Numbered from the stretch's first letter, positions 54,100 through 64,000 are shown. The stretch: 64,000 nt of DNA from Mytilus edulis (GCF_963676685.1 NC_092355.1:72445176-72509175); one strand, 5' to 3'. Numbers and translations are program-made. Notes: a model not told the origin generated them from the letters alone.

Positions 54100-54790
54100 T
54101 ACTGCAATCAGCTATTTTACTATGCAGATAAAGCTATACATATAAACGTTAGCTTTATACGTCAATGACCTCAACTCACCTATAAGCCTTGCCTACTTAC
54201 AACGTCACGTTACAACCATGACAACGTGTAGTAACAATTGGTCAAACTTTTATGAATTTAAATCTGTTATGTCTTCAAATTGGTAATTTATATACCATGT
54301 AATTAAATGTTATTAATTAAATTCATTTTCCCTTTCTAATTTTTTAAATTGTCAATGCTTACCGCCTAGACTACGCTCATAGGGAAATACCCCAAAATGG
54401 TACCCCAGGGGGGAAATTCCAAACACTTTTTTTTAATAATATTTGTTTCATATTTTTATTATTTTTTAATTTTTTTTATCAATTTCAGTATAAAAACAAT
54501 ATACGTATAGTGTCTTGAAATATGAAATTTATTTGTATTCGGCACGAAATGGGAAAATGCTCGGTAGAACCTCACATTTTCCCGTTTCTAAGCCTCATAC
54601 AAATAAATTTCATATTTCAAGACACAAAACTTATATTGTCTAATTGTATGTTGATTTTATGCAAAACCATAATATCAAATATCCATGAAGTACAATTGTT
54701 CCTTTATCAGCAAAAATTGGTAACCATGAAAAAATAATTCATTCAATCTACAATTTACATGATTTATGGCATGAATCAGAAAAAACTCCA
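54100..54790. other. Spacer with one inverted repeat
   Basis: GTGTCTTGAAATATGAAATT, then TATTTGTAT at 54,511-54,538 is inverted at about 54,597-54,627 (AAATTTCATATTTCAAGACA). The enclosed CGGCACGAAATGGGAAAATG / CATTTTCCCGTTTC also pairs, giving a roughly 115-bp hairpin. No gene. Confidence 0.55.
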
Positions 54791-55289
54791 AAGTTAAACC
54801 AGATGCTCCGCAGGGGGCAGCTTTATACGACCGCAGAGGTCGAACCCTGAACAGTTGGCCTGTTGGGGCAAGTATGGACACAACATTTAAGCTTGATACA
54901 GCTCTGAATTTGGATTGTGATTAAATAGTTGACACAACATAGGTTTCTGACACAGAATGAATGTGGTCTAAGAAATTTAACTTAAAAGCATAAAAATTTT
55001 TAATTGGACATTTACCTATTATGGTCCAGTATCCAAAATCTAAATACATGGTTAGATTCATCATATCATAGAACCCCAAGAATTCAATTTTTGATGAAAT
55101 CAAATAATGTTCACTTTTAGACCCTATAGACCTCAATGTGGACCAATTTGATAACCGGGCCCAAATATTAAAAATCTAAAGACATGGTTAGATTCAGCAT
55201 ATTGAAGAACCCCATATATTCAATTTTTGTTGAAATCAGACAAAGTTAAATTTTTGACCCTTTGGACCTTAATGTAGACCAATTTGAAA

Positions 55290-55440
55290 AATGGGACAAT
55301 ACTGTGCAAATGAATATTTCTTGCTATTGCGCAAAACTGTGCAATTGAAAATTTCTTGCTATTGCGCAATATTGTGCAATTAGATATTTCTTGCTATTGC
55401 GCAATACTGTGCAATTGAAGATTTTTTGCTATTGCACAAT
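55290..55440. repeat. 40-bp minisatellite in family P copy 3, about four units
   Basis: Same TTTCTTGCTATTGCGCAATA, CTGTGCAATTGAA unit as at 47,460. Confidence 0.8.
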
Positions 55441-55598
55441 ACTTAATATAATAATTTTGGACCCCAATTTGGACCAACTTGAAAACTGGGCCCATAATAA
55501 AAAATCTAAGTACATGTTTAGATTCAGAATATCAAAGAACCCCAAGAATTCAATTTTTGATAAAATCAAGCTAAGTTTAATTTTGGACCCTTTGGACC

Positions 55599-55929
55599 TT
55601 AACCCTTTCCTACCGAAATTATCCTTTTGGCACCATCGAGCTGAGGGCGAAATTATCCTTAATCTACGTTATCGACACACGTTTTTAAGGTAAACTGCTT
55701 CTTTCTCTATGAACAATCTATGGGCGCTCAACCTATGATATTTATCTACATTTTATCAAAATTTTATTGCACAACTCGCTACGGTTCCTGAGTTTTCAAT
55801 GACGAAAACTACAAGGTCATTTCTGCTGTAGAACATGTCAAATTAATCCCATTCAGGCAAAGGGCTCGTGCAAATAAATTTCGGCCAGAGAATCCAGCGA
55901 AAAAATAAATTCAGTAGTGAAAGTGTTAA
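55599..55929. mobile_element. piggyBac-like MITE with TTAA target duplication
   Basis: TTAACCCTTTCCTACCGAAA at the left and the inverse of AAATTCAGTAGTGAAAGTG, then TTAA at the right. The host sequence reads GGACC-TTAA-TGAAGACC across it. The uninterrupted GGACCTTAATGTAGACC occurs at about 55,266-55,282 in a neighbouring unit. No ORF. Confidence 0.85.
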
Positions 55930-56628
55930 TGAAGACCAATTTGAAAACAGGACCAAAAATTAAGAATCTGAATACACGGTTAGATTTGGCATATTAAAGA
56001 ACCCCAATAAATCATTTTTTGATGAATTCAAACAAAGTTTAATTTTGGACCCTTTTGGCCCCTAATTCGTTGGGACCAAAAACTCCCAAAATCAACCCAA
56101 ACCTTCCTTTTGTGGTCATAAACCTTGTGTTAAAATTTCATAGATTTTTATTAACTTATACTAAAGTTATTGTGCAAATACCAAGAAAAGTGCTTATTTG
56201 GGACCTGTTTTTGGCCCCTAATTCCTAAACTGTTGGGACTAAAACTACCAAAATCAATCCCAACCTTCCTTTTGTGGTCATAGACCTTATGTTAAAATTT
56301 CATAGATTTCTATTTACTTATACTAAAGTTATTGTGCGAATACTAAGAAAAATGCTTGTTTGGGCCCTTTTTGGCCCCTTATTCCTAAATTGTTGGGACC
56401 AAAACACCCAAAATCAATCCCAACCTTCCTTTTATAGTCATAAACCTTGTGTTTAAATTTCATAGATTTCTGTTTACTTTTACTAAAGTAAGAGTGCTAA
56501 GACCAAATGTCTTCCGACAACGACGACGCCAAAGTGATACCAATTAGACAATATATATATATATATATATATATTTTCAATTTTTGCGGTCGTATAAAAA
56601 AACTCCTTCAAAATGAATATTAATCATG

Positions 56629-57419
56629 TTAAGGATGTATTCTTCTGACGTTTCAGTCGCGTTCAGTCTCGTTGAAATCTCGTTCTTGAATTATTTCCAA
56701 AACATTTGATACAAGTGGAACATATCAATCAATTTTAAAAATATTATAATCAAACATAACTCTGTGAAAAAATTGTGTATTTACAATGAACGGTTTTTGA
56801 GAAATCCAGTTTTCAAATTTTACGACCAATCAAGTCAGTATTTTTAGCCAAAATTTTGAGAAAATGGGTGAGGGATACAAAAAATGATTTTACAAGAATC
56901 ATGTACATCCCATATCATTTTGGTCTTTTCAAATTTCTTATATATGTATTTTTTCAATCATTTATAACAAAAAAAGTTGAAATAACTTGCATTTTGTTCT
57001 TAAAACTGAGAAAAATCACAAAAATAGACAATTGGCACCACGGTAAATTTTACACAAAAAAGCGTCAAAATATGATAAAACTTTCTTCTATTAACACCTA
57101 CCTATTGTTTTTCAAAGTAAAATTTATTCAGATTGGTCCACTTCATCTTTATATGTTTATAGAAAGTATGAAAAAACGTTTAATTGTGGAACTGTGATTT
57201 TTTTCACGATAATAGCCCAAAAATAGGTAAAAATCAATGAAAAATGGGAAAATCATCAAAATTGGGCATTTACAAAGGGCCGTAGCAAAAAAAGAAGTGC
57301 ATCACCATATGATTTTTTCTTTGCCAATTATTTTTTTAGTCTTATCAACCCAAAAAACAGGTTAAGAAAAAAAGTTTAATTCTAGAAATGTTTGGCTCCT
57401 CAGAGGTGTACATCCTTAA
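56629..57419. mobile_element. TTAA-flanked TIR element, 791 bp
   Basis: TTAAGGATGTATTCTTCTGA at the left and TCAGAGGTGTACATCCTTAA at the right are imperfect inverse ends, with TTAA at both. The 113-codon frame inside has no recognisable domain. Confidence 0.7.
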
Positions 57420-58535
57420 TAATAAATTAATATTCTAACATTAAAAGCCTGAGAATGGGGTTATAAAAATAAATGATGAGCAATACTGTGACATTAATGA
57501 TTTAATTGAGCAGTGATCTGGAAGGTTTTTTTCCCTATGGGCCCAGGGCCCCTCAAAAATAAATTCAATGGGCCATTTTAAAAAATAATGGGCCATGTTG
57601 TCAAATGAGTGGGCCATTTGAATTGACTTCTGTAAAAAAAAAAGTATCAGTATATTTTGGCAAAGAGGTGTAGGTACTTACCTTTATGATTTAAATAAAA
57701 TCATGGATATTGTCTCTGTGATTTTGTAATTTCAATTTCAATGAATATGTAATAACTTTTTCCAACCCGAACAATATTTAAGTTAACCTTTATTTACGAT
57801 GTTTAAACTAGTACTGCTGCTTTGTTCATGATCATGGGTTTTTTTTGTACATTAAATTTGGGTCTTTGTTGATACCATACTTATTCCAGACGTTCCGTAT
57901 CAGAGGACATTTTAGGCATTTCCTCTGCACTTCTTGTATTATTATAACTTCATCACGGTGACAAGAATAACAGTATAGAGTACCATTAATTCATAGAACA
58001 AAACAACAAATTGCTGAAGTCATATTTACAAAATGTCAAAACGAGCCAAAGACCAAAAAATGACAAGGACAGTTAAGCGTCTTTTATGGAGACAAAAACT
58101 ATATTCCTAAAAAGTCTTTGGGGTTCTTCAATCGAAATAATAGCAAGTTAAACTAAATGAGATTATTATTACAGTGAAATCTCTTCCGTACTAGCCAAAT
58201 TTCACAAATTTAAAGTTATTTATAAAAAAAATATATCATGAATGATGGTTAATTATGTTTTTCGGGTTATCAGTTAGATCGCATGGTTCTATTATTATAA
58301 TAGGAAAACACCTGAGACGTCCCAAACTTTTATAGGTGCTCCTATTATTGGAGGAACATTACACAGTTGTAGACACACTTGGCGGCACGGAACACAATCG
58401 GAAATTCATTTGACGATATCTAAGCGTTTCGAAACGAAGTGAAAAGTATCGTGCGCCACATGGGTGCTTACATTTGTCACTGTATGTGCCATTTTTTATA
58501 CATTTGCGCTATAGGCGCAGGGCGCACGTCCTTCC
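57420..58535. other. No supported gene
   Basis: A short cluster of TGGGCCAT words lies at 57,570-57,620. Otherwise nothing recognised. Confidence 0.4.
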
Positions 58536-58546
58536 CAATCACTGAT

Positions 58547-58972
58547 TGAGAAATAATTCATGGAAGCCATAGATTGTTGGAAATTTACACATGGCCTGGG
58601 TCGTGATATTCGAATTTTATCCTGAGCGTTAGCGAGGAAATAATTCTTGGAAGCCATAGATTGTTGGAAATTTGCACATGGCCTGGGCCGTGATATTCAA
58701 ATTTTATCCCGAGCGTTAGCGAGGAAATAATTCTTGGAAGCCATAGATTGTTGGAAATTTGCACATGGCCTGGGCCGTGATATTCAAATTTTATCCCGAG
58801 CGTTAGCGAGGAAATAATTCTTGGAAGCCATAGATTGTTGGAAATTTACACATGGCCTGCGCTGTGATATTCGAATTTTATCCTGAGCGTTAGCGAGGGA
58901 TAAAATTAACGAATATCACAGCCCAGGCCATGTGTAAATTTCCAACAATCTATGGCTTCCATGAATTATTTC
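58547..58972. mobile_element. Foldback element with four internal 87-bp direct repeats
   Basis: Four direct units (86-87 bp, GAAATAATTC, then TGGAAGCCATAGATTGTTGG, GTGATATTC, GAGCGTTAGCGAG) are followed by one inverted unit (GAATATCACAGCCCAGGCCA, TTTCCAACAATCTATGGC, ATGAATTATTTCT). The first and last units are about 75-bp inverse ends. Confidence 0.85.
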
Positions 58973-58974
58973 TA

Positions 58975-59320
58975 TTCTAATAGGACAAATACGGTCATTA
59001 AAATACTGAAGCGAGGGTTGGTTTGGTGTGTGTGTGGCTGATCTTTTTTACTCCCTGTTAGATAAAGCTCAAATATCTTAATAAATCTATAGCTTGCATG
59101 GGTAATTTCATGAATAACCGCTAGAAAAAAAAATGTTTAATTCTTCTAATTCTCAAACCCAACATTTTCCATTTTTATTTTACTTGATTTTCTCGTAAGC
59201 TTCTGTCAAATTCAAAGTTGACATTTCGTAACTAAGGAGCTGCCATGTTGACTGGCTGAAATTAGCAAATATGCAAATAATGCAATAGAATAGAAAAAAA
59301 TTCGCAAGGGTTCCACGGAA
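58975..59320. other. Spacer
   Basis: AT-rich; nothing recognised. Confidence 0.4.
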
Positions 59321-59329
59321 CCCAGTGTC

Positions 59330-60330
59330 TCGCCTACTTTTGCTGTTAATCGCAGACTCAACAAAAATGAGGAAAAACATCAATAAAAATTTCCCTCTCG
59401 AAACTGTCTTTTGATTGAAAGAAGCTTCCAAGTTTGGTAAAAAATCCAGGATAGTTTATGAATCTAATAAATGTTTTATAAACTTTAACTGCAGACTGTA
59501 TTTAATGTTAACTTGAAGAAAACTAAGTCCATTTATAAGTAAAATACGGAAAAAGTGAATTTTTTTTTTACAAAATTTACTTCTGAATAACATCTTTTGT
59601 TCAGAAACAAGCTTTTGTCTAAGTTTGGTAGAAATCCAGGATAGTTTAAGAACATTATAAAAATTTTAAAAACCACAGAGTGAATGTTTTGTTTCTGGCA
59701 AAAAAAACTAACTCCATTTATAAGTAAAATACTGAAAAGTGGAAATTTATTTTTACAAAATTTACTTCTTGATACTATCTTATGATCATAAACAAGCTTC
59801 TGTCCAAGTTTGGTACAATTGTCAAATCAAGGATAGTTTATGAAAGTTATTAAAATTTTAAAAACTTAAACCACAGAGTGAATGTAATGTTTCCTCGCAG
59901 AAAAACTAAGTCCATTTATAAGTAAAATACGGAAAAGTGGTTAAAATTTATTTTTACAAAATTTTCTTCTTGATACTATCTTCTGATCATAAACAAGCTT
60001 CTGTCCAAGTTTGGTACAAATCGAGGATAGTGTATGAAAGTTATTAAAATTTTAAAAACTTTAACCACAGAGTGAATGTAATGTTTCCTCACAGAAAAAC
60101 TAAGTCCATTTATAAGTAAAATACGGAAAAAATGGAATTTTATTTTTACAAAATTTACTTCTGGATACTTTCTTATGATCATAAACAAACTTCTGTCCAA
60201 GTTTGGTAGAAATTCAGTATAGTTTAAGAAAGTTTAACCACAGAGTGAATATTTGTGGACGCCGCAGACGACGACGGAATGTAGGATCGCTTAGTCTCGC
60301 TTTTTCGACTAAAGTCGAAGGCTCGACAAT
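59330..60330. repeat. Tandem about 190-bp repeat, four to five units, in a TIR-like element
   Basis: CTAAGTCCATTTATAAGTAA, ATACGGAAAA, TTTTTACAAAATTTACTTCT, CAAGCTTCTGTCCAAGTTTG and CCACAGAGTGAATG recur at about 59,521, 59,708, 59,906 and 60,099. The block is bounded by CAGTGTCTCGCC (about 59,320) and CTTAGTCTCGCTTTTTCGAC (about 60,289). Confidence 0.7.
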
Positions 60331-60735
60331 AAATCATAACCTACCCCAGAAAAACGTGTTTATCCCATAAACCTGGGATCACCCCATGTTTTATGACTTG
60401 AGCCCAACCTGTTGAAAGGCTAAACCGCTATTATATTTTTTTTCTTTGACGTCAACAAGGCAAACATTTAAAACAGCCTTCCAAGACTTCATAATTATTT
60501 GGACTAAGTAAACTCATACTTTTTTTGTTTGCCCAAAAACGTGAAAAAGTCTCTTGATTTTAGATGTGATCATGTCTTGCTAGAAGAAATTTAGTAGTAA
60601 AGCATTTTTTGAATGAATAAAGGGAATCTTTTTTATTATTATTATTTTCAATGTCACACGTTATGTCTGTTAGTGAATATTCTTGCCCATACATCAAGAT
60701 ATTTGCCCTTCTCATGACACAACCCCTTGGCCTTG
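60331..60735. other. Spacer with a degraded hairpin-element end
   Basis: AGCCTTCCAAGACTTCATAA, then TTATTTGGACT at 60,474-60,506 resembles the TIR of the 62,173-62,294 element. Confidence 0.5.
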
Positions 60736-61559
60736 TAAGTTGTAGAAATTATGTATATAATGTATTTAGGTATTGTAATAAAATGTAATGGTAATTTCAA
60801 TTTAACCATTAATACTCTTATGGAAAAGGCAAGAAAGGCCTATTTCAAAATTAAGAAAACTGTTGGTCTGAATAATCCATGTAGACTACTTGAAAAATTG
60901 TTCGATACATTAATATCACCTATACTGATGTACTGTTCTGAAATTTGGGGTGTTAACTCATCATTAAGGGACTCTGAACCCTTTGAAAAATTACACATTA
61001 AATTTATTAAAGAAGCACTTGGTGTTCATTGCAAGGCTTCAAATGGTGCTTGTCGTGCTGAGCTTGGTAGAATTCCACTCAAAAATAAAATCGTTTTTTC
61101 AAGCATAAATTTTCTAGAGCATATACTTTCATCAGAAAATACACTTGTAAATCAAATTTTCTGTGCAACAAGATTTTCAAACCCCTGGATCCTAAAAACT
61201 CAGTGCATTTTACAAAAATTAGGATATTCATATCTTGTTGAAAAAAGTTGTCTAACAAAGCAGCACTTGGGACAAGTAAAACAAAGAATTTATGATCAGT
61301 GCTTGCAAAATCAAAATGCAAACATACAGGAGTCTTCTAAGCTCAGTTTCTTTCGTCAAGTCTACAATATGGGTCATCATATGTTGATTCACTAAACAAT
61401 TTAAATGATAGAGCAGCAATATGCAAAATATGCATAAGTGCACATCCTTTAATGATTGAAAGGGGAAGACATCTTAATATTCCTAGAGAGGAAAGATACT
61501 GTCCTGTCTGTAAAAATGGGGAAATTGAGGATGAACAACATTTCTTATTAAAATGTAAT

Positions 61560-62032
61560 ATGGGGACGAAGTCCCCTATTACAGTAGAAAATTCAATTAA
61601 AAAAAAAAAGAAAAAAAAAAAATCGGGAAAATTTCCCAAACTTTTCATTGTACTAATTAACTCAAAATCGTTCAAGTTTTTTTTGTCGCGTTTTTGAATT
61701 TCGGGATCGGCGCAGAAATCTTCTTCCGTTTCCGGTCTTGTTTACATGAGACTTTGAATAAAATGTATATTAATCAGTCTAAGAAAGAAACTAATACTAA
61801 TTCATTGAAAAAAATGTTTATTATTAAAAAAACGTAACCTGATGACAGCGCTTCTTTGTTTACATTGAATATGACGTCATAACTTAAATAACGTCACAAC
61901 TAAAATCCCTAACAACAGAACCAAAATCGGAAACGTTACGGTATTTCCGTTTCTCTTTTTAACATTGTTTAATTAAAAAAAAAATCATAGAATTCGTCCC
62001 CATTTACAGGTAATATCCTGCCTCATATTAGA
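61560..62032. mobile_element. Element R, copy 2, inside the LINE
   Basis: ATGGGGACGAAGTCCCCTAT to GAATTCGTCCCCATTTACAG, then CCTGCCTCATATTA, matching copy 1 at 49,756 throughout. It splits the LINE reading after the zinc motif. Confidence 0.8.
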
Positions 62033-62172
62033 TATACCTCAAAGCGAGAAATATTAGAAAATAAAATAAATAATATATTTCAAATACAGCGTAACATTAC
62101 CGCTGATGAAAAAATATCTCTTTTGGTCAATAATAGCTCAGCATTATTACTTAGACTGTCTTCCTCTTTCAT

Positions 62173-62294
62173 AGTCCAAATAATTATGACGTCTGGCAAG
62201 GCTATTTTTAAATTTTTTCTGGGATGCCTTCCTAGGATAGCGTCCCAGAAAAAAAATAAAACAGCCTTGCCAGACGTCATAATTATTTGGACTA
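62173..62294. mobile_element. 122-bp foldback MITE with 31-bp perfect TIRs
   Basis: Left TIR 62,173-62,203 and right TIR 62,263-62,293 are exact reverse complements (AGTCCAAATAATTATGACGT, then CTGGCAAGGCT). The centre is also self-complementary (TCTGGGATGCC / GCGTCCCAGA). CCTCTTTCAT flanks both sides (62,163-62,172 and 62,295-62,304), a 10-11-bp target duplication within LINE coding sequence. Long TIRs with a 9-11-bp duplication fit Mutator-like elements; that assignment is inference. Confidence 0.9.
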
Positions 62295-62344
62295 CCTCTT
62301 TCATATCAGAGTGTCTAAATATAAGAAATAGTGAACTTATATGA

Positions 62345-62508
62345 TACATCATTTTGTAACTTTTCATAATTTAGCATGATATTTTATCATGGAACCTTTC
62401 ATTCTACCATGTCAATTATTATAGTTGTATGTATTAATGCCATAGGTCTTAACCATTTATTGTTAATGAGTTTGTGCCAATAAAACTATTTGTATTTGTA
62501 TTTGTATC
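62345..62508 (+). mobile_element. LINE 3'UTR with (TTTGTA)n tail
   Basis: Follows the LINE stop and ends GTTTGTGCCAATAAAACTAT, then three TTTGTA-type hexamers, a typical LINE 3' terminus. Confidence 0.75.
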
Positions 62509-62521
62509 AAGTTTATGAAAG

Positions 62522-62557
62522 ACAAGGATTTGTATAGTCTCACTATACAAATCCTTG
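62522..62557. mobile_element. 36-bp hairpin with 7-bp direct flanks
   Basis: CAAGGATTTGTATAG and CTATACAAATCCTTG are perfect 15-bp arms around TCTCA. ATGAAAG lies at 62,515-62,521 and 62,558-62,564. Confidence 0.75.
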
Positions 62558-62564
62558 ATGAAAG

Positions 62565-63030
62565 AGTAACCAAAATAACTGTCAAGAATTGTTTTTCAAC
62601 ACAAGTTCAATGTCAATTTGTTTGCTTAATGAAAAAAATATAAATTACTGTTTTACTGTGATTAAAAGCAAATGTATTTCGTAATGAAATTGCAACTCTG
62701 TTGACTATGGAGGCTGCCATCTTGGTTCGAAGACAACTCAATGATAACATATGTCACAAAACTATCTTAAATTTATCCACAAAATTACACTAATTTATAC
62801 AAACTTAGTGTTTTAAGATTTTAATATCAAAATAATTATTCAAATTTCGTGTAAGTCGAATCATTTAATTATATTTTTATTTTGGGTGTTATCATTTTGT
62901 TTTGAAATTTATGCCATTTAAGGGCATGCGAGTTGGAGTACCGGAAATTGCCCAACCTTTTCAGTTCTAAAAAGTGCTTACGTTTAGAATACAGTTCGTC
63001 GCCTAGAAAAGCGTTTTGCTGACATAAAAT
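62565..63030. other. Upstream region of the second eEF1A gene, no feature
   Basis: AT-rich; no exon or repeat seen. Confidence 0.4.
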
Positions 63031-63037
63031 AATTTTA

Positions 63038-63073
63038 TGACGTCATTTTTAGGTCACATATATATACCACGTG
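63038..63073 (+). promoter_or_regulatory. Promoter of the second eEF1A gene: CRE, TATA, E-box
   Basis: A full CRE palindrome TGACGTCA (63,038-63,045), a TATA stretch CATATATATA (about 63,057-63,066) and CACGTG (63,068-63,073) lie just before a TOP-like start at about 63,090. The spacing TATA to start is about 30 bp. Confidence 0.6.
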
Positions 63074-63089
63074 ACAACCCAGCCTCGAT

Positions 63090-63115
63090 CTCTTTTACGC
63101 TGTGGCCAAATAACA
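63090..63115 (+). promoter_or_regulatory. First non-coding exon with TOP-like start
   Basis: CTCTTTTACGCTGTGGCC begins with a C followed by pyrimidines, as in 5'TOP mRNAs of translation factors, whose translation is growth-controlled. Donor at 63,116: AATAACA, then GTGAGTATG. It would splice over 801 bp to TTTTTAG ending at 63,916. Confidence 0.55.
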
Positions 63116-63953
63116 GTGAGTATGATGAAAATTTAGCTATTTCTAATCCATTAAAATTTTACATTAATTTAAGTCATCTGATGTATTAAGTGTACAATTT
63201 GACGGTAACAAGGTATTTTAATGATATATTGTCATTATTTTTATGAAAAATTATGTTCTTGTAATATATTTTCAAGACCGGCTTTTTGTACCACGTCGAC
63301 AAAAACCGAGACATTCGGCGCCGACATTTTGACAAAGGAACTTTATACTTTAGCGTAAAACAATTCATTCTGTTTTATGATGTTATTCATTGGAAATTTC
63401 TAATTAAAAAATGAAGTTGTCAAGACTTAGATTCCGTTGTCATCTCTGATTCAGAAAGTTTGCCCATATTGCGTTACAAGTATCAAATGACTAATATGGC
63501 GATTATTCACACGTGGGATACGAATGAATAGGTTGTCGGAAGAAAAGTATATCGGAATGTATGCACGAGTTTCGTGTATTTTTTTTGACTTGGATGTCCA
63601 ACAAAAGGAAAAAGGGGGGGGGGGGGTAAAAGAATATGTTGTCTACACAAATGTATCTCCGAAACAAGTACGAATCAGTGAAACATTTATAAATGTAATC
63701 AAGACAGGATTTTCTTTGAAGATATTAGTGTTAAGTTCTATTGGAATTCGTTGAAACGTTAAGTACACGTGTAATGGCCGACTTTTCCATTATCTAAATG
63801 TTTTCATATATAATATATAATGTATTGAATTATTGTGCTTTTAAAACTTGGTTGTACACTCTTGTTGAAAGTCTACACAGGGAACCTGAAAAGTAAAGAA
63901 ATGTTTATCTTTTTAGGTCCACATTCAGAAGCCTAACTAAGCATTAAGCAACC

Positions 63954-64000
63954 ATGGGGAAGGAAAAGATTCATATCAACATTGTCGTCATTGGTCACGT
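63954..64000 (+). CDS. EEF1A: Second eEF1A gene, N-terminus, cut by window end
   Basis: ATG at 63,954 in a favourable context (AACCATGG) opens [16 protein letters not shown], the canonical eEF1A start leading into the P-loop. Only 15 codons and two bases lie in the window. The coding exon is preceded by an acceptor (TTTATCTTTTTAG, ending 63,916), so 63,917-63,953 is 5'UTR. A stretch of 23 bases, CATATCAACATTGTCGTCAT plus TGG, is identical to the first paralogue at 23,001-23,023, while the extreme N-terminus differs. This copy, with the TOP-like promoter, looks like the housekeeping gene; the 22,978 copy is the divergent one. Confidence 0.9.
   Translation, partial: MGKEKIHINIVVIGH

Larger units (their letters stand above)
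54795..56598. mobile_element. TIR element family P, copy 3, with a nested piggyBac-like MITE
   Basis: AGATGCTCCGCAGGGGGCAG and TTTATACGACCGCAG (54,822) to TTGCGGTCGTATAAA (56,584-56,598). Interior degenerate units as in copy 2, a roughly four-unit 40-bp minisatellite (55,290-55,440), an (AT)n tract at 56,551-56,575, and the insertion at 55,599-55,929. Confidence 0.8.
60751..62344 (+). pseudogene. Non-LTR retrotransposon (LINE) ORF2, C-terminal part, broken
   Basis: The first block (60,751 to about 61,368) encodes YLGIVIKCNGNF, KARKAYFKIKK, then LFDTLISPILMYCSEIWGVN, typical of the region just after the RT catalytic core in LINE proteins. A frameshift near 61,370 ends that frame at TAA 61,393-61,395. 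The sequence continues in another frame as DRAAICKICIS, RGRHLNIPREERYCPVC and DEQHFLLKC, a C-x2-C-x9-H-x4-C zinc motif of the zf-RVT type. Element R is inserted right after this motif, and the protein resumes at about 62,030 with KREILENKINNIFQIQRNIT and is interrupted again at SSSFI by a hairpin MITE. It ends at TGA 62,342-62,344. The 5' end, with endonuclease and RT core, is missing. The element is inactive; the clade is not assigned. Confidence 0.85.

Noticed and set aside
54180..54270. Candidate first exon of MRPS14 with donor GTT, then GTAAGTAGG on the minus strand
   Set aside because: Its only ATG is followed by a stop after three codons, so it could at best be 5'UTR, and the next exon has no plausible start.
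56856..57197. 113-residue frame inside the 791-bp TTAA element
   Set aside because: AT-rich composition, no domain, and no transposase motif; too short to be a piggyBac transposase.

Overview
This is a window of animal nuclear DNA: AT-rich, intron-containing, and dominated by interspersed and tandem repeats. The repeat families (several non-autonomous TIR elements, SINE-like units and reverse-transcriptase tails) look like those I know from mussel genomes, so I infer a bivalve mollusc, probably Mytilus or a close relative. Species cannot be fixed from sequence alone. Most of the window is non-coding, and almost every short open frame in it is chance or repeat-derived.

Real genes, in order. 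(1) About 10.7 kb (+): one isolated exon of a CAP/SCP-family protein. (2) 22,948-29,936 (+): an apparently intact six-coding-exon gene for eEF1A, reconstructed here exon by exon to 463 residues, with all five GTPase motifs. (3) 42,654-49,669 (-): the last two exons of MRPS14, the mitochondrial ribosomal small-subunit protein uS14m, separated by a 6.6-kb intron that holds a 4-kb minisatellite. (4) 63,090-64,000 (+): the start of a second eEF1A gene, with a canonical N-terminus, a TATA box, a TOP-like start site and a 5'UTR intron, cut by the window end. The two eEF1A genes lie in the same orientation about 41 kb apart with MRPS14 on the opposite strand between them. eEF1A delivers aminoacyl-tRNA to cytosolic ribosomes and uS14m builds the mitoribosome; I see no sign that they form a unit beyond being neighbours.

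Repeat landscape. 0-9 kb: TTAA-flanked element, degenerate dispersed repeats, fragments of at least two reverse-transcriptase element lineages. 9-22 kb: CAP exon, several hairpin or TIR elements, a 1-kb GATATC array enclosed by inverted repeats, tandem units rich in AGGTCA. 22-30 kb: eEF1A with repeat-loaded introns. 31.8-36.1 kb: 37-bp satellite with higher-order repeats. 36-42 kb: TIR elements and degenerate tandem repeats. 42.8-46.8 kb: 72-bp minisatellite inside MRPS14. 47-62.5 kb: nested mobile elements, including a piggyBac-like insertion with its empty site preserved nearby, an RT fragment interrupted by a copy of its own 3' repeat, and a broken LINE carrying two further insertions. No rRNA, intact tRNA gene or CRISPR array is seen.
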